DNA from: Pseudomonadota bacterium
Lineage (GTDB): Bacteria; Myxococcota_A; Polyangia; Haliangiales; Haliangiaceae
Reading direction: 5' to 3'
Assembly (NCBI GenBank): GCA_023428295.1
Contig: JAEYYV010000174.1
Coordinates: forward strand, 1-27,659
Length of the DNA: 27,659 nucleotides
Shown: in pieces, positions 10,156 to 18,166 of the stretch
Position numbering within the stretch: position 1 is the first letter of the stretch
Layout of the letters: every line of letters begins with the position of its first letter
Translations under genes and position numbers: made by a program
The notes under the pieces: model-generated
Told to the model about the DNA's origin: nothing
The model's input: only the letters and a program-made list of their open reading frames with translations
The model's database searches: none

Positions 10156-11945
10156 AAGCACTGCTCGCCGCCGTCGCCACGCTCCTCGTCGCCGCGCCCA
10201 TCGCGGACGCGAAGCCCGCGCCCAAGAAGCAGCGCGCTGCGAAGGCTGCGAAGACTGCGAACGTCGCGAGCGCGGCGAGGGCGCGCATTCCCGCGGACAA
10301 GAAAGGCGCCGCCGCACGCATCGCGATTCAAGCCGCGGGCGAGATGCGCCCCGCGCGTGACGTGGTCGGTCGTCGCGACGAGCCCCTCACGCTCGAGGAA
10401 GAAACCGCAAAGCAGATCCAGAAGCTGCTCCGCGGTCCGCTTCGCAACGGACTCACCGGTCTCTACGTCGCCGACGCGCGGACCGGACAGCCGCTGTTCG
10501 CGGTCAACGCCGACGATCCGCTGAACCCCGCGTCGAACGTGAAGATGATCTCGACGGCCACGTCGCTCGAGCTCCTCGGAGCGGACTTCCGCTATCCGAC
10601 GCGCGTGCTCGGCCCCGCGCCGACGAACGGCACGATCCACGGCGACATCTATCTGCTCGGCAGCTACGACCCGACGCTCACCACCGACGATCTCGACGAT
10701 CTCGCCGGCAAGCTCGCCGCGGCGGGCATCACGTCGATCGAAGGCGACATCGTCGTCGGCACCGACCCCACGCGCGACGGAATCTTCCGCGCGGTCATCC
10801 CGCTGCACGTCACCGCTGGGGAGCCGGGCCACCCGCCCGTCGTCGCCGTTCCCGTCGGCGCCGATCACATCTCGGTCACGGTCAACGCGAAGACGTCGAA
10901 GAAGGCGCACCGCCCTCGCCTCACGTACAAGACCACGGTGACCACGTCGGACACGGGCATCCCGCTCGTCACCGTCGCCGTCGGCGGCACGATCGGCAAA
11001 GGCGGCTCGGCGATGTATCCGCTGTGGACGCGCGAGCGCACGGCGACCGCCGCCTACGCGCTGCGCGCATCGCTCCGCGCGAACAACGTGAACCTCACGG
11101 GCGACCTCCGGCTCGCCGAGCTCGGCGACTACATCGGCGACTCGGTCACCGCGGGCTCCCTGCCCGTCGAGCTCGCGCGCCACGAGTCGCGGCCGCTCTC
11201 CGAGATCGTCGCGCGCATCAACAAGTGGAGCGTGAACTGGCTCGCGGACCGCGTGGTCATGACCGCGGCCGCGCTCGCACATCACGCGCAGCCGTCGATG
11301 GACCTCGCGATCGAGTCCATGTACTCGTGGCTCTCTCGCCACGCGAACCTGTCGCGCAAGGATCTCCTGATCGACACGGGCTCGGGTCTCTCGTACAAGA
11401 CGCAGATCACGCCGGCCGAGCTCGTCGCGATCGTCCGCGCCGCTGGTGGCTTCACCGCACGAGGCGCCACGGCCAAAGCGCAGGCCGCGCTGCCCATGGA
11501 GCCCGATGCCATCGCCAAGGCGTGGCTCGACTCGCTCTCGATCGCCGGTCACGACGGCACGCTTCGTCACCGCGTGCGTAACGCGCAGGTGCGCGCGCGC
11601 ATTCGCGGCAAGACGGGCACGCTGTCCACGGCCATCGCGATGTCGGGCATCCTCGAGATCGATCCATCGCACCCGCTCGCGTTCTCGCTCGTGACCAACA
11701 CCGACACGCCGCTGTCCAAGCCCAACGTGCGCCGCGCTCACGACCAGGTGATGGGCACGCTGTGCAACTACCTCGCGCGCACGTCCAAGGTGACCGCTCC
11801 GTCCGTCGCTCCGCTGACCGGGCCCGACACCACGCTGCCCGGCAAGGCACCAACGCTCGTGGAGTCCGAAGCGCCGATAATCAACGACGAGCCCGATCGC
11901 TCCGAGGGCGAGCGCGAGCTCGACGCCGAAGCCGCCGGCTCGTAG
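10152..11945 (+). CDS. dacB: D-alanyl-D-alanine carboxypeptidase/endopeptidase, PBP4 (S13) family
   Basis: 597 residues starting with GTG inside the stop of the Smr gene. A signal peptide (MKALLAAVATLLVAAPIADA) is followed by a Lys/Ala-rich stretch to about residue 55. The penicillin-binding motifs are present: S128-N-V-K131 (SxxK, acylated serine), S360-V-N362 (SxN) and K487-T-G489. The region between SxxK and SxN holds the large insert characteristic of class C PBPs (DIYLLGSYDPTLTTDDLDDLAGKLAAAGI...IEGDIVVG). IDTGSGLSYKTQITP matches the conserved DGSGLSR..TP segment. The enzyme trims or cleaves peptidoglycan peptides in the periplasm. The C-terminal 60 residues after the catalytic core are Pro/Glu-rich and probably disordered. 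It ends directly against the convergent AraC-type gene, with no bases between. Confidence 0.93.
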   Translation: MKALLAAVATLLVAAPIADAKPAPKKQRAAKAAKTANVASAARARIPADKKGAAARIAIQAAGEMRPARDVVGRRDEPLTLEEETAKQIQKLLRGPLRNGLTGLYVADARTGQPLFAVNADDPLNPASNVKMISTATSLELLGADFRYPTRVLGPAPTNGTIHGDIYLLGSYDPTLTTDDLDDLAGKLAAAGITSIEGDIVVGTDPTRDGIFRAVIPLHVTAGEPGHPPVVAVPVGADHISVTVNAKTSKKAHRPRLTYKTTVTTSDTGIPLVTVAVGGTIGKGGSAMYPLWTRERTATAAYALRASLRANNVNLTGDLRLAELGDYIGDSVTAGSLPVELARHESRPLSEIVARINKWSVNWLADRVVMTAAALAHHAQPSMDLAIESMYSWLSRHANLSRKDLLIDTGSGLSYKTQITPAELVAIVRAAGGFTARGATAKAQAALPMEPDAIAKAWLDSLSIAGHDGTLRHRVRNAQVRARIRGKTGTLSTAIAMSGILEIDPSHPLAFSLVTNTDTPLSKPNVRRAHDQVMGTLCNYLARTSKVTAPSVAPLTGPDTTLPGKAPTLVESEAPIINDEPDRSEGERELDAEAAGS

Positions 11946-12863
11946 TCACTTCTCGTCGCTGACCGAGAGGTACAGCTCCGTCACCAGCTCGTCGGGCTTC
12001 GCAGTCTCGGGCGTGTTCTTGTAGACCTCGAACATCGCGCCGCCGCCGACCGTGCGCCCGCTCTCGGGCAACCACACGCCCATGAAGCGCGCCCACGCGT
12101 CGCCGAGCCCCGTGTACGGCCCCTCGTGCACGGTCTTCGCGTACGTGCCGCCAGCGATGCGTCCCTCGTCGAGTCCGGTCGGCATCGCTGTCTCCGCGGG
12201 CACGGTGAGCGCCGCCTCCGATCGCAGCTCGGCCGCGGGCGTGCTCTCGGGATCGTCGTGATAGACGGCGATCATCTTGCAGTCGCCGCGAATGAGCCCC
12301 GCAGGTCCCGCGATCTGTCCGAGCTTCGCGAACGCCTTGGAGATCGTGTCGTACGGCCCCGTGTGATGCACGGTGGCGAGCCGGAGCTCGGGAATCTGTT
12401 CGATGCTGACGATCAAGTTGCTTGCTCCTTGGAACGTGATGGCGAGCTCGCGCGCGTAGTGAACTCCCGACGGAGTTGCGAGCTCGCAGGTTCGTGTTCG
12501 CTCGCACGCGTCGCGTGCGCGTCGTTGGTCCTCGCGGAACGCCGACGGCGACATCACGTACGCTTTGCCAAACGCGCGCGTGAACGCCTCGTGCGTCTCG
12601 TAGCCAGCGTCGAAGGCAATCGTGGTGACCGCCGCGTCGCCAGACGCGAGCTGCATCGCCGCGCGCTCGAGGCGCAACCGACGGTGCAGCTCGAGCGCGG
12701 TCTCGCCCATCATGCCGCGGAAGATGCGATGGAAGTGCAGCGGCGCGAGGGCCGCTTCCTTGGCGAACGCGTTCAGATCCAGCGCGCTATCGAGGTTCGC
12801 GACCACGCGACGTACCGCCCGGTCCACGATGTCTTCGTAGTAGCTGCGCGTCGTCGCTTTCAC
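11946..12863 (-). CDS. AraC-family regulator with GyrI-like effector domain
   Basis: 305 residues from a GTG at 12863, the only start that keeps the whole DNA-binding domain. Residues 5-110 are an N-terminal AraC double helix-turn-helix (LDLNAFAKEAALAPLHFHRIFRGMMGETALELHRRLRLERAAMQL and TTIAFDAGYETHEAFTRAFGKAYVMSPSAFR). Residues about 148-305 resemble the GyrI/Rob-type small-molecule-binding fold (LRLATVHHTGPYDTISKAFAKLGQIA and TYAKTVHEGPYTGLGDAWARFMGVWLPESG). Regulators of this plan (SoxS/Rob/BmrR-like effector part) control efflux and stress genes in response to hydrophobic ligands. Targets here are unknown. A TACCAC-like hexamer lies about six bases before the GTG, so it may be transcribed separately from the methyltransferase gene upstream. 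Confidence 0.9.
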   Translation of the reverse strand: MKATTRSYYEDIVDRAVRRVVANLDSALDLNAFAKEAALAPLHFHRIFRGMMGETALELHRRLRLERAAMQLASGDAAVTTIAFDAGYETHEAFTRAFGKAYVMSPSAFREDQRRARDACERTRTCELATPSGVHYARELAITFQGASNLIVSIEQIPELRLATVHHTGPYDTISKAFAKLGQIAGPAGLIRGDCKMIAVYHDDPESTPAAELRSEAALTVPAETAMPTGLDEGRIAGGTYAKTVHEGPYTGLGDAWARFMGVWLPESGRTVGGGAMFEVYKNTPETAKPDELVTELYLSVSDEK

Positions 12864-12909
12864 GAAGACAGTGGTACGTCCTCGGCCCGCGCCGCGCTTG
12901 ACCGCGTTT

Positions 12910-12924
12910 GCGATTTTCTATCGC
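12910..12924. repeat. Short inverted repeat upstream of the AraC-type gene
   Basis: GCGAT, five-base loop, ATCGC, about 47 bases before the GTG start. It sits in an unusually AT-rich patch and could be an operator for autoregulation, but it is short enough to be chance. Confidence 0.25.
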
Positions 12925-13010
12925 TCCGACGCCGATACGTGGGCCGCACTCGAGGGGTACCACCGCGCCGCGACGAAGCGCGCCGGATGCTCGACGATCT
13001 GCCTTCGCGG

Positions 13011-13970
13011 TTACTTCTTTTTCGCGCCGGCCTTGCCCGGGGCCTTTGCCGGCGCCTTTGCCTTGCCGTTCGTGGGGGCGTGGGGCGGCGTGGGCGCTGC
13101 CGATGCCGGCTTGACGAAGCGCAGCGTGAAGCGATCGCTCGTGCCACGCTTGTCGCCCGCGTTGCGCGGCGAGGTCGACCAGTCGCGCGGATCGTCGGGG
13201 TGGCGCAGCACGTCGGACTCGCCGTCGAGCTCGAAGCCCGCTTCGAGGAGCTCCTTCTTCACCACGTCTTCGTCGATGCGATGCAGCGTCTCGACGTCGC
13301 GCGTGCCGCTGTTCTTGGCCGCGCTGTGATCGACGATCGCGTAGATGCCGCCGGGCCGCAGCGCCGCGAACACCGCCTTGTTGAGCTTTGCGGTGTCGGC
13401 CTTCTGCCAGATGAAGTCGTGATAGTTGAGGATCGTGATCACGAGGTCCAGGTCGTGGGCCTCGGGCGGGAACGGATCGTCCGTGGGGCGCTCGACGCCG
13501 ACGACGTGCTTCATCACGGGCTTGTGGGCTCGCTCCGTCCACGGCTTGCGCGCGAACTTGTCGAGAATGTCGGTCGTGTTCTGCGCCCAGACCTTGCCCG
13601 CATCACCGACGACGCGCGCGACGAGCTCGGTCGTATAGCCGCCGCCCGCGAACAGCTCGCCGACCTTCTGGCCCGGCGCGAGCTTTACGAACGTGAGCAC
13701 CTCGCCCGGCTTGCGGCCCGCGTCGAGCATGCGATCGTCGAGGGAGCGATCGGTGGCCGCGATCGCCGTGCGGATCGGCTCGGTCACGTCGGAGGCCGGC
13801 GTGTACGGAGGTGGCTCCTTCGGCTTGGGCGGCGGCAGGTCGGCTGGCGTCGCGGAGCCCGAGCCCGATGCGGCCGCGGCGACGGGTGGCGGCGCCTCGC
13901 GCGGCTGCGGCTCTTTGCGCTTCGCGCAGGCAGCGGACAGGACGAGCGCGAGAGCGAAGTACTTGGTCAC
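13011..13970 (-). CDS. Exported lipoprotein with class I SAM-methyltransferase domain
   Basis: 319 residues from GTG 13970, preceded by GGAG at suitable distance; a GTG four codons upstream (13982) overlaps the acs stop and is an alternative. The N-terminus VTKYFALALVLSAAC is a lipoprotein signal (lipobox SAAC, Cys15), followed by an Ala/Pro/Ser-rich tether to about residue 60. Residues 70-287 form a Rossmann-type methyltransferase: LAPGQKVGELFAGGGYTTELVARVVG (SAM-binding motif I), DLVITILNYHDFIW, LRPGGIYAIVDHSA. This matches a known group of signal-peptide-bearing predicted methyltransferases of unknown substrate. The C-terminal 20 residues are Lys/Ala/Pro low complexity. It follows acs by 11 bases. 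How SAM would be available outside the cytoplasm is unresolved. Confidence 0.87.
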   Translation of the reverse strand: MTKYFALALVLSAACAKRKEPQPREAPPPVAAAASGSGSATPADLPPPKPKEPPPYTPASDVTEPIRTAIAATDRSLDDRMLDAGRKPGEVLTFVKLAPGQKVGELFAGGGYTTELVARVVGDAGKVWAQNTTDILDKFARKPWTERAHKPVMKHVVGVERPTDDPFPPEAHDLDLVITILNYHDFIWQKADTAKLNKAVFAALRPGGIYAIVDHSAAKNSGTRDVETLHRIDEDVVKKELLEAGFELDGESDVLRHPDDPRDWSTSPRNAGDKRGTSDRFTLRFVKPASAAPTPPHAPTNGKAKAPAKAPGKAGAKKK

Positions 13971-13981
13971 GCTGCTCCTCA

Positions 13982-15973
13982 CTACTCCTCCTTGTCGAAC
14001 GACTGCGCGAGTCGCTCGAGCACGCCTTGGTCCTCGAGCGTCGTCGTGTCGCCGCGCGCGGTGGAGCCCGACGCGATCTCGCGGAGCAGACGCCGCATGA
14101 TCTTTCCCGAGCGCGTCTTGGGCAGCGCCTCGGCGAAGCGGATCTCCGACGGACGCGCGAGCGCACCGATCTGCTGCGCCACGTGATCGCGCAGCGTGCG
14201 CGCCAACATATCGTCGGCCGCGAAGCCTGACTTGGGCGTCACGAACGCGACGATCGCTTGGCCCTTGAGATCGTCGGGACGGCCGACGACCGCGGCCTCG
14301 GCGACCTTGGGGTGGCTGACGAGCGCGCTCTCGACCTCCATCGTCGACAGGCGGTGCCCCGCGACGTTGATGACGTCGTCGACGCGGCCCATGATCCAGA
14401 AGTAGCCGTCGTCGTCGCGACGCGCGCCATCGCCCGCGAAGTACACGCCCTCGATCTCGCCGAAGTAGGTCTTCGTGAACCGCTCGTGATCGCCGCGAAT
14501 GGTCCGCAGCATCGACGGCCACGGACGCTTGATGACCAAGAAGCCGCCCGTGTTGTTCGGCACCGGCGCGCCGTTCTTGTCGACGATATCGACGATGATG
14601 CCTGGCAAGGCTCGCGTCGCGCTGCCCGGCTTGGTCGGCGTGGCGCCCGGCAGCGGCGAGATCATGATCGCGCCCGTCTCCGTCTGCCACCACGTGTCGA
14701 CGATCGGGCAGCGCTCGCCGCCGATCACGCGCCGGTACCACATCCACGCTTCGGGATTGATCGGCTCGCCGACGCTGCCGAGGAGGCGCAGCGACGACAG
14801 ATCGTGCTTCTCGGGATGGGCGTCGCCCCACTTCATGAACGCACGGATCGCCGTCGGTGCCGTATAGAACACCGTGACGCCCCAGCGCTCGATGATGTCC
14901 CAGAACCGATCGAGCCCGTCGCCCACGGCGCGTCCGCCCGTAAACGCCGCCGTGCGCGGTGCGTTCGGCGCGCCCTCGTACATCATCACCGTCGCGCCAT
15001 TGGCGAGCGGTCCGTACACCACGTAGCTGTGGCCCGTGACCCAGCCGATATCGGCGGTGCACCAGAAGATGTCGTCATCGCGCAGATCGAACACGAGCTT
15101 CGTCGTGTACGTCGCGTTCACGAGGTAGCCGCCCGTGGTGTGCACGATGCCCTTGGGCTTGCCCGTCGTGCCGCTCGTGTACAGCGCGAACAGCGGATGC
15201 TCGCTGGCGAACGCCTTGGCCTCGTGCAGCGGCGACGCACCGTCGACGACGTCGTGCCACCACACGTCGCGCGAGGTCCACGAGATGTCGTTCTTGCACC
15301 GCGCGAGGACGATCACGCGCTCGACGGTCGTGCCCTCGACAGCGCGATCGACGTTGTCCTTGAGCGGCACGACCGCGCCGCGCCGCCATCCACCGTCGGC
15401 GGTGATGACCGCCTTCGCGCCGCAGTCCTCGATGCGATCGCGCAGCGCCTCCGCCGAGAAGCCACCGAACACCACCGTGTGCGGCGCTCCGATGCGCGCG
15501 CACGCGAGCATCGCGATCGCGGCCTCGGGCACCATCGGCATGTAGATCGCGACGTAGTCACCCTCGCCCACGCCGAGCGCCGTCAGCGCGTTCGCCGCGC
15601 GGCACACCTCGCGATGCAGCTGCCCGTACGTGATCACCCGCGTGTCACCGGGCTCGCCCTCGAACAGGATCGCCGCCTTGTTCTTGTTCGCGCCCTTCGC
15701 GTGCCTCTCCACGCATGACACGCTCACGTTCAGCTCCCCGCCGACGAACCACTTCGCGTCGGGCAGGCTCCAGTCGAGCACCTGGCTCCACCGCTTCGTC
15801 CACGCCAACTCTCCCGCGACCTCTGCCCAGAATCCGTCGGGATCCTTCTCGGCGCGTGCGTAGAGCGCTTCGTACGCGGCCATGCCGCTCACGTGCGCGG
15901 TAGCGGCAAACTCCTCGCTCGGTGGAAAGCTGCGGTTCTCGGTGAGAACGGATTCGATCGAGCTCGACGACAC
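13982..15973 (-). CDS. acs: Acetyl-CoA synthetase (AMP-forming)
   Basis: 663 residues, the usual length of the family. The GTG start at 15973 is supported by a strong Shine-Dalgarno site (AGGAGGG, four bases upstream). Motifs seen: YTSGTTGKPKGIVHTTGGYL (P-loop, about 265-284), WWQTETGAIMISPLPG (428-443), YFAGDGARRDDDGYFWIMGRVDDVINVAGHRL (511-542, hinge and A8 region) and PKTRSGKIMRRLLR with Lys624, the residue used for adenylation and known in the family as the regulatory acetylation site. W429 fits the small acetate pocket. The enzyme activates acetate to acetyl-CoA in the cytoplasm. It lies 39 bases after ridA and 11 bases before the methyltransferase, so all three are probably cotranscribed. 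Confidence 0.96.
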   Translation of the reverse strand: MSSSSIESVLTENRSFPPSEEFAATAHVSGMAAYEALYARAEKDPDGFWAEVAGELAWTKRWSQVLDWSLPDAKWFVGGELNVSVSCVERHAKGANKNKAAILFEGEPGDTRVITYGQLHREVCRAANALTALGVGEGDYVAIYMPMVPEAAIAMLACARIGAPHTVVFGGFSAEALRDRIEDCGAKAVITADGGWRRGAVVPLKDNVDRAVEGTTVERVIVLARCKNDISWTSRDVWWHDVVDGASPLHEAKAFASEHPLFALYTSGTTGKPKGIVHTTGGYLVNATYTTKLVFDLRDDDIFWCTADIGWVTGHSYVVYGPLANGATVMMYEGAPNAPRTAAFTGGRAVGDGLDRFWDIIERWGVTVFYTAPTAIRAFMKWGDAHPEKHDLSSLRLLGSVGEPINPEAWMWYRRVIGGERCPIVDTWWQTETGAIMISPLPGATPTKPGSATRALPGIIVDIVDKNGAPVPNNTGGFLVIKRPWPSMLRTIRGDHERFTKTYFGEIEGVYFAGDGARRDDDGYFWIMGRVDDVINVAGHRLSTMEVESALVSHPKVAEAAVVGRPDDLKGQAIVAFVTPKSGFAADDMLARTLRDHVAQQIGALARPSEIRFAEALPKTRSGKIMRRLLREIASGSTARGDTTTLEDQGVLERLAQSFDKEE

Positions 15974-16012
15974 AAAACCCTCCTCTGCTGACGCTGATGC
16001 TGACTGCGCGGA

Positions 16013-16405
16013 CTAGACGATCGCGATCGCGTCGATCTCGACGCGCGCACCACGCGGCAAGCCCGCCGCGGCTACCGTCGCGCGGGCCGGCGGATCGAGC
16101 GGGAACCGCGCGGCGTAGATCGCGTTGACGACGGCAAAGTCGTTCATGTCCGCCAAATAGATCGTCGTCTTCACGACGTTCGCGTAGCTGGCGCCCGCCG
16201 CCGCGAGCACCTGCCCGAGGTTCTCGAGAACGATGTTCGCTTGCTCGGCGACGTCGCCCTCGCTCATCGTGCCGGTCACCGGGTCGAGCGCGATCTGCCC
16301 GGAGCAGAACACCATCTTCTTGTCCCCGACTGGCACGCTGACAGCCTGCGAGTACGGACCGATCGCTGCCGGAGCCAGCGGCGTGCGCACGATGTGGCGT
16401 TGCAT
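16013..16405 (-). CDS. ridA: RidA family 2-iminobutanoate/2-iminopropanoate deaminase
   Basis: 130 residues, full length. IGPYSQAV (15-22), FCSGQIALDPVTGTM (33-47), QANIVLENLGQVLAAAG, VVKTTIYLADMNDFAVVNAIYAARF and the closing PPARATVAAAGLPRGARVEIDAIA are all family signatures. Arg108 is the conserved residue that binds the substrate carboxylate and Glu123 the conserved catalytic-site acid. RidA hydrolyses reactive enamine/imine intermediates made by PLP enzymes. It is the first gene of the ridA-acs operon. No Shine-Dalgarno site is visible; a GATACG hexamer eight bases before the ATG suggests a leaderless mRNA. The start lies 116 bases from the divergent tRNA gene. Confidence 0.95.
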   Translation of the reverse strand: MQRHIVRTPLAPAAIGPYSQAVSVPVGDKKMVFCSGQIALDPVTGTMSEGDVAEQANIVLENLGQVLAAAGASYANVVKTTIYLADMNDFAVVNAIYAARFPLDPPARATVAAAGLPRGARVEIDAIAIV

Positions 16406-16480
16406 GCGGTAGGCGTATCCCCGAAACCCGCGCCGCGCCAGACGTTCGGGCGGATCTACAAGGCTCGCGTGGTCTCGGGG

Positions 16481-16509
16481 TTGACCCGAGCGGAGGCTCG
16501 ATGTACATC
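16481..16509 (+). promoter_or_regulatory. Promoter of the tRNA-Val gene
   Basis: TTGACC (16481-16486), 17-base spacer, TACATC (16504-16509). Transcription would begin near 16516, six bases before the mature tRNA. The -35 lies inside an inverted repeat CTCGGG-GTTGA-CCCGAG (16474-16490). Confidence 0.6.
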
Positions 16510-16521
16510 AACGAACCTCTC

Positions 16522-16596
16522 GGGCGCTTAACTCAGCGGGAGAGTGATTCCTTCACACGGAATAAGTCGCAGGTTCAATCCCTGCAGCGCCCACCA
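16522..16596 (+). tRNA. tRNA-Val (anticodon CAC)
   Basis: A complete cloverleaf can be folded by hand: acceptor GGGCGCT pairs with AGCGCCC over all seven positions; D stem ACTC/GAGT; anticodon stem ATTCC/GGAAT with loop TTCACAC, giving anticodon CAC; five-base variable loop AAGTC; T stem GCAGG/CCTGC with loop TTCAATC. The discriminator A and CCA end are encoded. It reads GUG, a frequent valine codon in a GC-rich genome. A promoter lies just upstream and a hairpin directly after the CCA. No truncated copy of its 3' end was noticed in the window, so nothing suggests use as an integration site here. Confidence 0.97.
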
Positions 16597-16617
16597 CGCC
16601 CGGTCCGCCGGGCGTTT
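16597..16617 (+). terminator. Terminator hairpin of the tRNA gene
   Basis: CGCCCGG (16597-16603), loop TCCG, CCGGGCG (16608-16614), then TTT. It starts at the base after the tRNA CCA, so it also helps define the 3' end. The T-run is short. Confidence 0.7.
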
Positions 16618-16632
16618 GCCATTTCGGGCGGA

Positions 16633-16899
16633 TCAGCGCTTGTGCGTGTCGGCCAACACGTCGACCGTCGCTGACACGGCGGCGCTGCGCGGACCTTTGC
16701 GCTCGCCGATCGTGATCGTCGAGAGCCCCGCTGCGAGCTGCGTGCGTACGTCGTCGACCGCGGCGGACTCCGCCTCGACGCGTGGCTGGCCGCCCTCGTA
16801 CTCGCGGATCGCGGCGCGCTCCGCCCACAGCTCGACGACGCTCTCGGGCGAGAGACCGAGCCGCTCGGCGATCTGGATGCACTCGTTCATCGCGCTCAC
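16633..16899 (-). CDS. Small protein of unknown function, third gene of repeat-protein operon
   Basis: 88 residues from a GTG at 16899 that overlaps the preceding stop (GTGA); an ATG three codons later (16890) is the alternative start. The first part is helical (MNECIQIAERLGLSPESVVELWAERAAIREYEGG) and looks like a small helix-turn-helix-like bundle, followed by a variable C-terminus (AESAAVDDVRTQLAAGLSTITIGERKGPRSAAVSATVDVLADTHKR). There is no signal peptide or membrane segment. I do not recognise a family. Coupling to the two upstream genes suggests a joint function with the repeat proteins. The gene ends just before the tRNA terminator region on the opposite strand. Confidence 0.7.
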   Translation of the reverse strand: MSAMNECIQIAERLGLSPESVVELWAERAAIREYEGGQPRVEAESAAVDDVRTQLAAGLSTITIGERKGPRSAAVSATVDVLADTHKR

Positions 16900-17774
16900 G
16901 ACGGGCGACGCTTTCCAAACGCGGCTTCTTCCGTCGACGTTTGCGTCTCCTCGGAGTTGGACCAATCGACCAGATCGTCGTCGATCGCGATGGCGCTCTG
17001 CCAATCCGCGCCGCCGTTCGCGATCTCCGTCTCGATATCGACGTCGACCTCCGTCGGTGGACGCGAGCCACGCGCAACCGGCAACGTCGGCGTTGGCTGC
17101 GTCGCGCTCGTCGGCGGCTCGGGCGCTGCAGCGCTCGCTTGCGGGCGACGTTGGTTGGCGGCGAGGCGACCGATGTTGGTGCTGGTCTGGCGGAAGCGCT
17201 GCCCCGTCGGGGTGCGAGCACGCGCGGGGACGCTGCGCGACTCTCGCGGTTCTTCCTCGCTCGCTGCACTCGGCGCCGGAATGCTCGGCCCCGGTGGTGG
17301 CGGCGCGGGCGTGAGCGTCGTCTTGGTCTCGACGGGCGGCGGACTCGCGACGGGCAGCGGCTTGGGCGGCGTCATCGCGGGCGGACGCTTTGTCGTCGGA
17401 ACGCCCGTCGCCGGCGTGGCGCCCGCTTTCGTGGGCTCTGTCTTGGACGACGTGGGCTCGCTCGCGTTCGTCACGATCGGGCGCTCGGGAATCGCTTGGC
17501 CCAGCGAGCGCGCACCGATCTCCGCGATGAGGCCCCACACGATCGCCGGGGGCACGTGCTCGCAGAGGTTGGGGACACCGACGGTCTCGACGACGAGCTG
17601 CGCGTCCACCTTGGGCGCGCCGAGGCACGCGGTGAACAGGCGCGCCCACAGCGGACGCGGCAAGTGTTCGGCGAGCACGTCCGGCGTGACGTGACGGATC
17701 ACGTCGAACGGCGTGCAGATGCCGAGGTCGAGCGCGGAGGTCAGCGCGTCGACGAAGAACGCCTTGGCGTTCAC
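16896..17774 (-). CDS. Repeat protein B: paired HLP-type repeats plus proline-rich linker and acidic tail
   Basis: 292 residues from a GTG at 17774 that overlaps the stop of the preceding gene (GTGA). Residues 5-91 align without gaps to residues 9-94 of that neighbour and hold two copies of a ~36-residue helical unit: TPFDVIRHVTPDVLAEHLPRPLWARLFTACLGA and the more divergent VVETVGVPNLCEHVPPAIVWGLIAEIG. From about 100 to 225 the chain is Pro/Thr/Ala-rich and probably disordered (PPKPLPVASPPPVETK). The C-terminus is acidic with WQSAIAIDDDLVDWSNSEE, possibly a short binding motif. No signal peptide or membrane helix. Function unknown; the architecture suggests a scaffold or adaptor. Confidence 0.8.
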   Translation of the reverse strand: MNAKAFFVDALTSALDLGICTPFDVIRHVTPDVLAEHLPRPLWARLFTACLGAPKVDAQLVVETVGVPNLCEHVPPAIVWGLIAEIGARSLGQAIPERPIVTNASEPTSSKTEPTKAGATPATGVPTTKRPPAMTPPKPLPVASPPPVETKTTLTPAPPPPGPSIPAPSAASEEEPRESRSVPARARTPTGQRFRQTSTNIGRLAANQRRPQASAAAPEPPTSATQPTPTLPVARGSRPPTEVDVDIETEIANGGADWQSAIAIDDDLVDWSNSEETQTSTEEAAFGKRRPS

Positions 17775-18064
17775 GTGGTGACCCCGGCCCGCGCGGCCGC
17801 AGCGGCGATGCACGCCCACAGCACCTCGTGCGGGAGGTGCTTGGCGAGCAGATCGGGTGGCACGTTCTCGAGCACGCGCTCGGGGGTCATGGATCCAGCG
17901 GCCAGCGAGGACGCGAGCAGCTTGGACATCAGCTCTTTGGGCAGGTGAGTCGCGAGCACGTCGGCGGTGACGTACTGGAGGACGTCCGAGGGAGCGAACA
18001 TGCTGTGCTCGAGTCCCGACTCCATCATGCGCGCGAACCATGCCTGCCGCTGATCTTGGCTCAT
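17771..18064 (-). CDS. Repeat protein A: two tandem ~36-residue HLP-type repeats
   Basis: 97 residues from the ATG at 18064. Almost the whole protein is two copies of one unit: residues 22-57 (FAPSDVLQYVTADVLATHLPKELMSKLLASSLAA) and 59-94 (MTPERVLENVPPDLLAKHLPHEVLWACIAAAA). The shared pattern is VL-x2-V-x2-D-[VL]-LA-x-HLP-x-[EP]-[LV], two short helices joined by the HLP turn. It is cytoplasmic by sequence (no signal). I know of no named domain for it. It is the first gene of a three-gene operon and is translationally coupled to protein B. A TACCGT hexamer lies about seven bases before the ATG, so it may be leaderless. Confidence 0.82.
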   Translation of the reverse strand: MSQDQRQAWFARMMESGLEHSMFAPSDVLQYVTADVLATHLPKELMSKLLASSLAAGSMTPERVLENVPPDLLAKHLPHEVLWACIAAAAARAGVTT

Positions 18065-18166
18065 CGAGACAACGGTACACCGGTTCGGGCCAACTCGCTG
18101 AGATTTCAGGAAACAACGGCAAGAAGCTTGCTTTGATCCGTCGTTCCGCGCACGGTCCTACGTGGG

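Noticed and set aside
12898..12924. TTGACC followed by TATCGC in plus orientation
   Set aside because: The 15-base spacer is short and the promoter would read antisense into the methyltransferase gene; treated as chance.
12126..14186. Plus-strand frame of 686 codons
   Set aside because: It lies across the AraC-type, methyltransferase and acs genes on the other strand, all with clear motifs; the translation is Arg/Val/Ala-rich without any domain.
16522..16620. tRNA-Val as a possible integration site of a mobile element
   Set aside because: No repeat of the tRNA 3' end, integrase or phage-like gene is visible on either side.
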